From assembly GCF_026151345.1 (NCBI RefSeq), contig NZ_JAMQPR010000001.1, forward strand, positions 781,231 through 845,230: DNA of 64,000 nt, given 5' to 3'. Below the pieces are notes generated by a model. It had not been told where the DNA came from. It worked only from the letters and a program-made list of their open reading frames with translations, and did not search any database. The position numbers and the translations under genes were made by a program. This document shows, piece after piece, positions 27,494 to 35,391 of this stretch. Origin of the DNA: Leptospira paudalimensis (GTDB lineage: Bacteria; Spirochaetota; Leptospiria; Leptospirales; Leptospiraceae). How positions within the stretch are numbered: position 1 is the stretch's first letter; every line of letters begins with the position of its first letter.

Positions 27494-28942
27494 TTATCCA
27501 CCGCAAGCATTTCCTCCACCACCAGAGGGAGCACCACCTCCACCACTAGTTCCACCACTTGTACTACTTCCCCGTAAAAATAATTTATCTTCTGACCTGA
27601 TTTTATTCGAAGATTTTGTAAATTGTCTGGTAAAGTCTAACTGGTAGTTTGGTACATTGGCGTCAGCATTTGCGGTAATGGCGTCTGCAAGTGCAGAAAT
27701 ATCTGTCCTCCAATAGGATGCCGGTTGGGTGATGGCACTAGGACTCGAACCTGAACTAGGCGAACGTAAACCTAATGCACCGAATTGTTTCCAACCTGCT
27801 TCATAAAATCGTGTTGGTTTTCCTAGAATTTGGTGTAAGACAAACCAAACAACTGAAGTTCGAATCCCTTCTTCACCATACAAATATATTTGCCTTTGGT
27901 CTATGTAACCAGTGTTAGATAGATAAGTCACTAGTTGTGAATAGGACTTGAATTGAAAACTTGTTCCGTCATACAAATCGGTTGGAACAAGATTTGATGC
28001 TGATTTAACTCTCCCTTCATACGTTGTTACACAGGAATTGGAAACAAAACTAGCATTTGTTTTGGTTGTACAATTTGTGTATTTTGAACCTGCTGCTGTT
28101 GAATTAGTTGTACCAGTGAATGCAGCATTTGACCTGCCATCAATGAGGTAATAACCTTCAACGGGAACTGGATCAACTTCTTCAAGGTTGGAATTTCCAT
28201 TTTTTATGGAGTGAATTAGATCTCCAATCGTAAGTTGTATCGATGTATGATCTCTTAACAAGGTTTTAGTAAGACCAGCTCTATTACTATTTGCATAATT
28301 GTAAGTAGGTGTCGTAAAGAGAGTATTGGAAGCTGTTAAATCGGCAATTGACCCATTGAGAACAGCCAATCTTTCTTTTGGAAAACCCCAATACAGTAAC
28401 GAATAATAGGCGAAGGTAGCAGAAGATAAATTTGAAAGGTTGGAAGTGTCTTGTGCAAAAACAACGTAATCAATCGCTGGATCAATTCCATAAATTGCAA
28501 AAAAATCAGAAACTTTTTTACCCTTGCCAACAATTCCGTCAACAGACAAAACTCCATCATCTCTTGTATCAGTTAATAAATCATTTAGATTCGTTACAGG
28601 ATATGCGTATGTTTGTTTTCCATCAAAAAATACAAACCTTCCACTCGAACCTGAAGATTGGATTTGGAACACTATTAAATTACCAATGACATAATTGGGT
28701 TTGTTCGTTTGCCAATTGGACAAAAATCTTGAAAGTTTTGTTCCAGTGATGAGCCCACTTTGGTTCAAGTTGTAATCCGAATTGGATAAAGTTGCAAGTT
28801 CCAAAGGTGTATAGTTTCTAAAAAGAAAAGGTGTTAAGTCAATTTTAAGGCTCTGTGGTAAAAAAGCATACTCAGGTTGACCTTTGCAACTTAGAACAGA
28901 AAATAAAAAAAGAATAAGGAGTTTATAAATTGGATATCGCAT
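27494..28942 (-). CDS. tandem-rhodanese lipoprotein lacking the catalytic cysteine
   Basis: A 482-residue lipoprotein (Cys near residue 19 in FSVLSCKGQ) with two rhodanese-like modules arranged as in the 6084 and 30358 proteins. The second module keeps YYLIDGRSNAAFTG and YEGRVKSA, but the active loop reads YLYGEEGIRTS where relatives have CRTN, so the catalytic Cys is replaced by Gly. The YDGSWIEW signature is also altered to YEAGWKQFG. It ends in a Gly/Ser-rich tail with a final Cys. It is probably a binding or structural partner rather than an active sulfurtransferase. It lies 10 bases after the barrel gene. Confidence 0.78.
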   Translation of the reverse strand: MRYPIYKLLILFLFSVLSCKGQPEYAFLPQSLKIDLTPFLFRNYTPLELATLSNSDYNLNQSGLITGTKLSRFLSNWQTNKPNYVIGNLIVFQIQSSGSSGRFVFFDGKQTYAYPVTNLNDLLTDTRDDGVLSVDGIVGKGKKVSDFFAIYGIDPAIDYVVFAQDTSNLSNLSSATFAYYSLLYWGFPKERLAVLNGSIADLTASNTLFTTPTYNYANSNRAGLTKTLLRDHTSIQLTIGDLIHSIKNGNSNLEEVDPVPVEGYYLIDGRSNAAFTGTTNSTAAGSKYTNCTTKTNASFVSNSCVTTYEGRVKSASNLVPTDLYDGTSFQFKSYSQLVTYLSNTGYIDQRQIYLYGEEGIRTSVVWFVLHQILGKPTRFYEAGWKQFGALGLRSPSSGSSPSAITQPASYWRTDISALADAITANADANVPNYQLDFTRQFTKSSNKIRSEDKLFLRGSSTSGGTSGGGGAPSGGGGNACGG

Positions 28943-28951
28943 TGTTTCCTC

Positions 28952-29914
28952 TTATAAGTTATAGGGTAGAGTGATGGCAAAGCCGACAGTCTTTAACCTT
29001 GCTGTGTTATAACCAGCAATGGTTTCTGAATAAAATAGTGTATAGAAGTTACCAAAACTATCAACGTAACTAAATCCTATTTCTGCATTGTGAAAGACTT
29101 CTTTCCTTCCCCATGCAGGTCGTTCATTTTGTACATAAACATCGTAAGGATTGATACCATAAACACTAGGTTGAGGGTAACGAACTAAATTCCAGGGAGG
29201 TTGCTGCCTAGGATCAGCATACGCATAACCGCCTTGGCCAATTTGTCCTCGCATACCAATCGTTAGGAAAAGGGATTCAAAAAATCGTTTGTAAAGAGCA
29301 GAATAATACAGGATATCATCTGGTACTGGGTTTTCTCTTTTTCGGTAAGACAATTCTCCAAGTCCACCCATGCCCCAAACTCCAAAGTCTTTTGCTAGAT
29401 ACAGATTGACCTCACCACCACTCGCCCCATCTCCCAAAGATTGAGGGTTACGGTCATAATCACCTCGTTTGATTCCCCCAACTCGTAAAGATATAGTTGG
29501 CATCCATCTGTATTTAGAGTCAAACTCATCGACTAGTTTATACCTTAATCCAAACCGTGAATCCATAAAACCGTATTTGTCGGGGACTTCGGGAGTTTGT
29601 TGTAATCCTAAATACCGGTTAAAAATCCTATGCCTTCCTAGTTTACCAAATCCTATCGTTAGGTCAGCTGTTAGGCGATCTGTTATTCCATATTCCAATG
29701 CGAGATTCGCAACTGAGATTCTCACATTGTCATCATATTTTGCCCTTTGTCCTGCAAGAAAAGCACTATCATATTCAGAATGGATGAATACGGGACGAAC
29801 CCAAAGTTGCCTTTCATAAGGAGCCCATGCCTGTTGGGAATACAAACTCAAACTAGTTATAGAAAGAGAAAATGTAAGTAAGATTATTTTGAAAAAAGGA
29901 AAGAGTCTTTTCAT
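28952..29914 (-). CDS. outer-membrane beta-barrel protein
   Basis: A 320-residue protein with a signal peptide (residues 1-27, ending SLYSQ) and a run of short amphipathic strands rich in Tyr, Gly and Arg, for instance RISVANLALEYGITDRL, TADLTIGFGKLGR and DSRFGLRYKLVDEF. It ends in aromatic/hydrophobic strands (TVGFAITLPYNL). This is typical of a medium-size outer-membrane barrel, perhaps 12-14 strands. It overlaps the preceding small gene (ATGA) and precedes the Cys-less rhodanese lipoprotein. A porin for a sulfur substrate, or a barrel holding the cytochrome, is possible; neither is shown. Confidence 0.72.
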   Translation of the reverse strand: MKRLFPFFKIILLTFSLSITSLSLYSQQAWAPYERQLWVRPVFIHSEYDSAFLAGQRAKYDDNVRISVANLALEYGITDRLTADLTIGFGKLGRHRIFNRYLGLQQTPEVPDKYGFMDSRFGLRYKLVDEFDSKYRWMPTISLRVGGIKRGDYDRNPQSLGDGASGGEVNLYLAKDFGVWGMGGLGELSYRKRENPVPDDILYYSALYKRFFESLFLTIGMRGQIGQGGYAYADPRQQPPWNLVRYPQPSVYGINPYDVYVQNERPAWGRKEVFHNAEIGFSYVDSFGNFYTLFYSETIAGYNTARLKTVGFAITLPYNL

Positions 29915-30276
29915 TCTTTATCCTTCTTTTTTTCAGGTAATTTTATATTGAAACGAACTTGGACAAAGTATTCCAATGCTTGTAGTTGTTCCTCTGTGAG
30001 TTTACCAGATAAATCTGGTAAGTTGACTCTACGTTTTTCAGTATTGGGCAAACTACCTTGTAAGTATTCCAATCTTTCGTCTTGATCATTGGAGTTAATA
30101 TTTGATTGTTTTTCAAGAGTAAGCTCTTGGTTGAAGATGGCTTTGCCTAAATGGTATTTTTCACGATCTTGGCCTTGGGGTATATTGGCAATTCCTCCGC
30201 CACCGATACCTCCTGAAGCAAAGATGATATTTGTAAAAAATAGGCTTCCGATTAAAAATTGAATTATATATTTCAT
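29911..30276 (-). CDS. small secreted protein resembling a haem-less cytochrome c
   Basis: A 121-residue secreted protein (signal peptide to about residue 21) with a glycine-rich start GGIGGGGIANIPQG. It then has YHLGKAIFNQEL and a C-terminal LPDLSGKLTEEQLQALEYFVQ. These resemble the first and last helices of class I cytochrome c (GKAIFxxxCxxCH and LTxEQLxALxxY), but the protein has no cysteine, so haem cannot be bound by the usual thioether links. I see this similarity by eye only. It is coupled to the downstream barrel gene (ATGA overlap) and follows the 30358-31713 rhodanese gene by 81 bases. Confidence 0.55.
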   Translation of the reverse strand: MKYIIQFLIGSLFFTNIIFASGGIGGGGIANIPQGQDREKYHLGKAIFNQELTLEKQSNINSNDQDERLEYLQGSLPNTEKRRVNLPDLSGKLTEEQLQALEYFVQVRFNIKLPEKKKDKE

Positions 30277-30357
30277 AAAACTTTCCCTGTTTCTGTATTG
30301 ATATATGTATAACCACTAAGAGAATAGCGAATCCATTAACTTAGTGGTTATGTTGGT

Positions 30358-31713
30358 TTATCGTTTGTAAGCTTTATCTTCTTCGATGATTTTTCTAGAT
30401 GTCGTAGCAAACGAATTTAAGTTAGTTGGTAAGTTGGGATCAACGTCTCCGGCCACATTATAAGTGATAATATCCGATAATTCTGGAACATCGGTTCTAT
30501 AAGGTGAATCTGGTGGAAGTTTTGGAGCTGGTCCACCACCCGTTAAACTACCCCATTCAATCCAACTACCATCATAATAAGTAGAAGGGTAACCTAAGAT
30601 CGCAACGTAGGAAAAACCTGTGACTTGTGATCGATTATTGGTTCTGCAAAGTTGGATTGCTGTTTGTCCCTTTTGGTATCCTCTCGCATCATAATATGCT
30701 TTTAGATCAGATTTTGGTTTGAATCGAAATTCTGTGTCCAATAATCCTGTCCAAGGTACGTCCCTTGCTCCTTTGATATGACCTTCAAAGCCTACGTATT
30801 TTCCTGAAACTTCAGAAGTTGTACTTCGAATCACGCCATTGTATTCGTTGCTACTTCCTGATGAAGACCTTGCATCAGATACAAAAACACTCGAAGTGAT
30901 CCCAGCAATATTGACATTGTTTGGATCTTTTACTGCCTTGATCACATCTTCTACTGGTAACATTAGGATTGTATTGTCTACCCTGAGACTTTTGACACTG
31001 TATCGGTTGTTCAAGTTAGGTGGAGTGTTTGTCGTCGTACTAAACGGTACAAAATTTCCATCTGTAACAGCTAATCGAGGAAGTGTTCCGTTCAGGAAGG
31101 CTAAATTTTTATGATCAAATCCCCAATACCGAAAAGAATAAAAACCACGAAGTGTTCCTTGGACATGGCTTGATGCGTTTGCTGAGGAAACAAAAACTAC
31201 TAAATCATTAACAGGATCGATTCCAAAACGATTTAAGATAGCATCGATTTTTGGTCCATTGGCAATGATGGACACAGTATCACTGAGACCACTATTTCGT
31301 TTTTGGCTAAACCCATCACCACCGTCTAACGCATTGGCACCGTCAGAAAAAGTGAAGGAATAAACAACTACATCGTTTCCATTCCCTGCGATGTATTCTT
31401 TCCCAACAGTGGCACTTGGACCATTTTGTAAAATGACAAGTTTACCTGTAATTCCACTCGGCTTTGTAGATGACCAATTATTAACCCACTTACCTAAGGT
31501 TTGTGGAGTGATAAGTCCATATTCATTTAAGTTATAATCATCGTTTGACTCTTTTGCAAGGTCTACTGCTGTATTTACTTTGATCCCGTTCGAAAGCGCG
31601 AGTGCCGCTAAGAGTAGGTTTTTTTGATCATCATTTTGATTGTTTCCACCGCAGGCTCCGAGAAACCCCGCGGTAAAAAGTGCAACCAACTGATGTTGAA
31701 GACTTGTTTTCAT
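30358..31713 (-). CDS. secreted lipoprotein with tandem rhodanese domains
   Basis: A 451-residue lipoprotein (Cys near residue 21 in GFLGACGGN) with two rhodanese modules. The first lacks a cysteine. The second has FVSDARSSSGS, FEGHIKGARD and the catalytic loop QLCRTNNRSQ followed by LGYPSTYYDGSWIEWGSL, so it probably acts as a periplasmic or surface sulfurtransferase. It is a close paralog of the 6084-7664 protein and ends with the same EDKAYK motif. It begins the minus-strand run to 26242 and has its own 222-base upstream region, which follows the XRE-cupin regulator. Confidence 0.82.
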   Translation of the reverse strand: MKTSLQHQLVALFTAGFLGACGGNNQNDDQKNLLLAALALSNGIKVNTAVDLAKESNDDYNLNEYGLITPQTLGKWVNNWSSTKPSGITGKLVILQNGPSATVGKEYIAGNGNDVVVYSFTFSDGANALDGGDGFSQKRNSGLSDTVSIIANGPKIDAILNRFGIDPVNDLVVFVSSANASSHVQGTLRGFYSFRYWGFDHKNLAFLNGTLPRLAVTDGNFVPFSTTTNTPPNLNNRYSVKSLRVDNTILMLPVEDVIKAVKDPNNVNIAGITSSVFVSDARSSSGSSNEYNGVIRSTTSEVSGKYVGFEGHIKGARDVPWTGLLDTEFRFKPKSDLKAYYDARGYQKGQTAIQLCRTNNRSQVTGFSYVAILGYPSTYYDGSWIEWGSLTGGGPAPKLPPDSPYRTDVPELSDIITYNVAGDVDPNLPTNLNSFATTSRKIIEEDKAYKR

Positions 31714-31935
31714 ATTGAATCCTTCATTTGAATTCCAATCCTTTCTCTGTAGGGGCTTGCACCAAAGAATGAGGAGATTGGTTACCCTAAGTTAAAAACA
31801 GGGTTTGAAGGAAAAAGTTTGAATTTGTTTTAACGGAGGAAAACTCTGTAATAGCGTATACTATTTTGGACAAATTTCCAAAGATTAGAACAGAGTTTCG
31901 GAGGAGGGTGTTGGAAAAGGAACGATCCGAGTGTT

Positions 31936-32547
31936 TTATCGAAATTTCTTAGTCGAGATCCATAAGAACTTTGCTTGGATCTCAGAACCATTCTCTATCG
32001 AATCAAGCTCTGATATGGGAAAAAAGAGACTATCACCAACTTCTAATTGGAAGGATTTGTTTTTCAGTTTGATTTTTGAAGTTCCACTGACTTGGTAAAT
32101 TTTAATATCGTGGGCTTGTGGTAGGTGTTGGAATTGGGTTAATTTTCCTTGTTCCAAAATCCATTCCACTAAGTTGAATCGTTCCCTTTCTTCTTGGTAT
32201 AATACCCTTGATTTTATTGGGTTTTTTTGCGATGTCCATACTTTCCCTTCATTGGATGCAATAAAACGTGGTGATTGAGAAAATAAATCAGGAATCATTT
32301 CACCAATGGGGATCCTAAGCGTTTTAGAAAGTTTCCATAAAATTCCAATACTAGGTGTTGTTTTTCCAGATTCAATGAGTCCGAGCATTCCCCGGCTGAC
32401 AGTTGATAATTGTGAAAGTTTTTCCATGGAAAGACCAAGTTCGAGCCTACGCCGTTTTAAAGTTTCGCCAAGTACGACTGTTAAGACCTCTTCAACCGCC
32501 TGGTCCGATTCGTTTCGTTCTGTTTTTTCCTCGTATTGTCCTTCCAT
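31936..32547 (-). CDS. XRE-family regulator with C-terminal cupin domain
   Basis: A 203-residue DNA-binding regulator. A helix-turn-helix of the Xre type spans about residues 30-85 (LKRRRLELGLSMEKLSQLS, then VSRGMLGLIESGKTTPSIG), and a cupin fold spans about 115-200 (VEWILEQGKLTQFQHLP and FQLEVGDSLFFP). Such proteins sense small metabolites through the cupin and often control neighbouring sulfur, polyamine or amino-acid genes. It lies between the GT-C/DUF4395 genes and the rhodanese-cytochrome run, all on the minus strand, so it is a likely local regulator. The ligand is unknown; the cupin shows few metal-binding histidines. Confidence 0.8.
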   Translation of the reverse strand: MEGQYEEKTERNESDQAVEEVLTVVLGETLKRRRLELGLSMEKLSQLSTVSRGMLGLIESGKTTPSIGILWKLSKTLRIPIGEMIPDLFSQSPRFIASNEGKVWTSQKNPIKSRVLYQEERERFNLVEWILEQGKLTQFQHLPQAHDIKIYQVSGTSKIKLKNKSFQLEVGDSLFFPISELDSIENGSEIQAKFLWISTKKFR

Positions 32548-32551
32548 GACA

Positions 32552-33844
32552 TCATCCTTTCTTGGTCATGTTCGATATATTGGATAAATTGTAAAGTAAA
32601 ATGAATATTTGGGAGAAATAGTAGAAGAGGCAAAAAATGGAAATCAGTGCTTGGAAGAGGAGGATTTGGTCCGAAATTTCGTAAAAAAATTGAAACGGTA
32701 AGTGTAATCGAATGTTTGTTAGGTATGAAAATTGGAGGACAGAGATTAACACCCAAGGGAGTACGGATTGGTTACGAGAAATGGTAATGAGTGGAATCAG
32801 AATTAAAAAATACCAAGGGTTATAAACAGGAAGAAGAGTAAGAAAAAAATACCCCAAGTAAAAAACAAAATGGTATTGCCTGCATAACAAAACGAACCTT
32901 CGGTTTCTATTATTTTGAGGGATGAGTAAATAAAGATAAATATACAAAAGAATAAATTGAAAGAAAAATGGAACACTTCTTAAGTTTATTGAAAAACAAT
33001 ACCTCCAGATTGGTTCATAAATTTGATTAAAAGTAAATGTATCACCAAATCTTTGTAAGTTGAGATTTCCGAAGTCGGTGATTTTTGGAAAAACAAGAAG
33101 GTAAAGAATGTAAAATCCAAAAAATCCAATTAAAAATAAGAAAAGGAATCTTAAAAATTGATTTAGTAATTGTTTTTTCTTTTGGAAATAAAAGTAAGGG
33201 AATAAAAAAATTCCATAAATAACTGCTAAGAATTTTGTATGTAAAAGAAGTCCAAATACAATCGCACTCTGTTGGTATCTTTTATTTTTTAAGAAATACC
33301 AATACATCCAAAAGAATACGATTACCAAAACTTCAAAATGCATGTTTGCGTACACTTCTTTGGTATAAATTGGATAAATCCAAAAGAGAAGAATTGGTTT
33401 TTTCCAATTCGATCGATTGAAATACCATAAAGATATCGTTTCAAACAGTAAATAACTGGCTTTTAAAAGAAACGTTGAATTTCCATAGGTAAATAAGGAA
33501 AAATAGAATAAAACAAATGGACTATAGATCGTTGTCCAATCGGGATGATTGATATTTGAAAGAATCTCCGATGAAAATGAATCATTGGAATCAAGGTTAA
33601 AAAATTGAGAAGGTGAAACTTCGTAGGGAGAAATTAAGTTTCGGATGAGTTGTCCTTCCCAAAGGTAACGTGCCCAATCATCTTCCCAAATTGGATCTAA
33701 AATAAGACAAAGGATTCTGAATCCTAGTCCAATGAAGAATAATGTTTTAAAATGAACTCTAAAAAATTGGTTTGGTAAGGTTACTACTTTTAAAAAAAAA
33801 GCAGTAACCAAAATTGTAGCGGAAAATAAAAACCAATCAATCAA
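32552..33844 (-). CDS. GT-C-type membrane glycosyltransferase
   Basis: A 430-residue polytopic membrane protein with about ten helices. Near the N-terminus, after the first helices, it has an acidic WEDDWARYLWEGQLI motif (about residues 53-67), the Asp-Asp feature of the first periplasmic loop in GT-C enzymes that use polyprenyl-phosphate sugars. The protein resembles the one at 37434 (FSDDVYRYLFDAKIL). It could glycosylate a lipid or protein on the periplasmic side. It sits 10 bases after the DUF4395 gene and 4 bases before the XRE-cupin gene, in a co-directional run. Confidence 0.68.
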   Translation of the reverse strand: MIDWFLFSATILVTAFFLKVVTLPNQFFRVHFKTLFFIGLGFRILCLILDPIWEDDWARYLWEGQLIRNLISPYEVSPSQFFNLDSNDSFSSEILSNINHPDWTTIYSPFVLFYFSLFTYGNSTFLLKASYLLFETISLWYFNRSNWKKPILLFWIYPIYTKEVYANMHFEVLVIVFFWMYWYFLKNKRYQQSAIVFGLLLHTKFLAVIYGIFLFPYFYFQKKKQLLNQFLRFLFLFLIGFFGFYILYLLVFPKITDFGNLNLQRFGDTFTFNQIYEPIWRYCFSINLRSVPFFFQFILLYIYLYLLIPQNNRNRRFVLLCRQYHFVFYLGYFFLTLLPVYNPWYFLILIPLITISRNQSVLPWVLISVLQFSYLTNIRLHLPFQFFYEISDQILLFQALISIFCLFYYFSQIFILLYNLSNISNMTKKG

Positions 33845-33854
33845 ATGACAGTCA

Positions 33855-34331
33855 CTATTTATTGAAATTTAAATTGTTACAACGTTCACAAACTTCTTCT
33901 GGGATGATTCCTGCTTTCATTAGTAAACCAAACATAAAACAACCTGCACACCATCCTAAAAATGATTCGAGGGATGCAAAAAACACAAGTGTTGCGAGGA
34001 CAATTTGGTACGATAAAAAGAAACCATTTAAAAATAATACAATCGCTGTTAGGCTAAACGAAAATCCAATGAGTTGGGCAAAACGTTTTGGTGGTCCAGC
34101 ACTTGGAACAAATGAGATCCCAAGCCAAGGAACTAAATACCTAGAAGTAAAAAAAGCAAATGGTTCCCATTTAGGTCCGTAACTCAACCGGAGTAAAAAC
34201 CCCAAAAGAAGTAAACCTAACACAACGAGATTCGGAAATAAGATGGCGATGACCCCTAAAACAACAACTGTTGACGCAACAATCCTTGTTACATTTTCAT
34301 TGACGACATCTGGATAAAACCCGAGTTTCAT
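33855..34331 (-). CDS. DUF4395 family membrane protein
   Basis: A 158-residue membrane protein with four predicted helices and a conserved cysteine pattern: FLGWCAGCFMFGLL near residue 130 and VCERC near the C-terminus. This matches DUF4395, a family often linked in genomes to rhodanese and thioredoxin-like sulfur genes. The ATG at 34331 follows a perfect AGGAGG site; the frame is open 13 codons further upstream but without such support. It is the first gene of the minus-strand set facing the divergent rhodanese gene at 34469. The cysteines may take part in thiol or sulfur chemistry, which is an inference. Confidence 0.8.
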   Translation of the reverse strand: MKLGFYPDVVNENVTRIVASTVVVLGVIAILFPNLVVLGLLLLGFLLRLSYGPKWEPFAFFTSRYLVPWLGISFVPSAGPPKRFAQLIGFSFSLTAIVLFLNGFFLSYQIVLATLVFFASLESFLGWCAGCFMFGLLMKAGIIPEEVCERCNNLNFNK

Positions 34332-34350
34332 ATGAATCCTCCTACATAAG

Positions 34351-34378
34351 GTTCTACAGATTGGACTCAAAATGGCAA
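34351..34378 (-). promoter_or_regulatory. possible promoter for the DUF4395 gene
   Basis: On the minus strand TTGCCA (34378-34373) and TAGAAC (34356-34351) are separated by 16 bases, a fair match to the housekeeping consensus, 19 bases before the start codon. The facing plus-strand promoter for the 34469 gene may use TTGACG at 34415-34420, whose -10 partner is poor. Confidence 0.4.
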
Positions 34379-34468
34379 GAAAAATTCGCTTTCTTGGAGG
34401 AAATGTTTATTTTATTGACGGAAATTCGTCTTAGAAGAGTCTTATTCTTGAATTGGGAGGGGAAATGT

Positions 34469-35389
34469 ATGAAAATCCAGAAAACCTATGGAGTTTACCT
34501 GTTTGCCATTTCTTTATTTTGGGCCCTTTGGTTACAATTGACGGCAGGTCCATCAAAACCTCATCCCAAAACCAAAACGGAAACTTGGTTCTTAACGGCG
34601 AATGAGACCTTAACACTCCCCGAATTCAAAACAATCGACACTAGGTCTTTTCCTTCTCGAGTCAAAGAAAAACTTCCAAATTCACTGGTCCTTAGTTGGG
34701 AAGACTTATCACAGAAAGAAACTCCCAATCGCGGGAAATTACTCGAAACAAAATCCCTTCAAAAAAAACTTTCGAGTTTAGGAATTGTAACATCTGATCT
34801 GATAATCGTGTTAGGTGATGGAAAAAATGGATGGGGAGAAGAAGGTCGTATTGTTTGGAGTTTGCGAGAAGTTGGATATCCGAAGACGTTTTGGTTTAAC
34901 GGAGATGTGTCCTCTTTCAAAGATATATTAAATCAAAGAAAAAGTAAAATTGTTTCCCAGGGGGAATCGAATCACTCTTTATTATTAGCACAAAAAGAAT
35001 TTCAGCTGCATACAGATATCACAAAGGATGAAATCGCCAAACAATTAAACCAAGGGTCTTACCAAATTTTAGACACAAGAGAACCAAGAGAATTTTCTGG
35101 TTCCACACCTTATGGAGAATTCAGAGGAGGCCATATACCAGGTGCAAAATCATTTTTTTATCAAAATTTATTTGATGACCAAGGCAAAATCAAAACGAAA
35201 GAGGAAGTGGAAAACTCACTCACACAGTTAGGAATAACGAAGTCAAAACCAATCATTGCCTATTGTACAGGAGGAGTAAGATCTGCATTTGTTGTAGGTA
35301 TCTTACGATCTTATGGATATAACGCCTTTAATTATTCAGGTTCAATGTGGGAATGGTCTTCCTACAAAGACTTACCATTGGAAAAATAA
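34469..35389 (+). CDS. membrane-anchored tandem-rhodanese protein
   Basis: A 306-residue protein with an N-terminal membrane anchor or signal (about 6-25) and two rhodanese modules. The first (about 40-165) lacks a catalytic cysteine (VLGDGKNGWGEEGR). The second (about 185-300) has ILDTREPREFSG, GHIPGAKSF and the active loop AYCTGGVRSAF, then YSGSMWEW. It is a more standard rhodanese than the large lipoprotein paralogs. I use the ATG at 34469 because it follows GGGAGGGG; the upstream frame is not protein-like. The pentahaem cytochrome gene starts 2 bases after its stop, so sulfur transfer and electron transfer are likely linked here too. Confidence 0.84.
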   Translation: MKIQKTYGVYLFAISLFWALWLQLTAGPSKPHPKTKTETWFLTANETLTLPEFKTIDTRSFPSRVKEKLPNSLVLSWEDLSQKETPNRGKLLETKSLQKKLSSLGIVTSDLIIVLGDGKNGWGEEGRIVWSLREVGYPKTFWFNGDVSSFKDILNQRKSKIVSQGESNHSLLLAQKEFQLHTDITKDEIAKQLNQGSYQILDTREPREFSGSTPYGEFRGGHIPGAKSFFYQNLFDDQGKIKTKEEVENSLTQLGITKSKPIIAYCTGGVRSAFVVGILRSYGYNAFNYSGSMWEWSSYKDLPLEK

Positions 35390-35391
35390 TT

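Noticed and set aside
26242..29914. MtrCAB-type extracellular electron conduit
   Set aside because: The barrel is only 320 residues and the cytochrome has five haems with a large haem-free domain. The similarity is only in concept, so I did not name it so.
34361..34468. 36-residue N-terminal extension of the rhodanese at 34469
   Set aside because: The ATG at 34469 has a strong GGGAGGGG site and begins a membrane anchor, and the extension covers the divergent promoter region.
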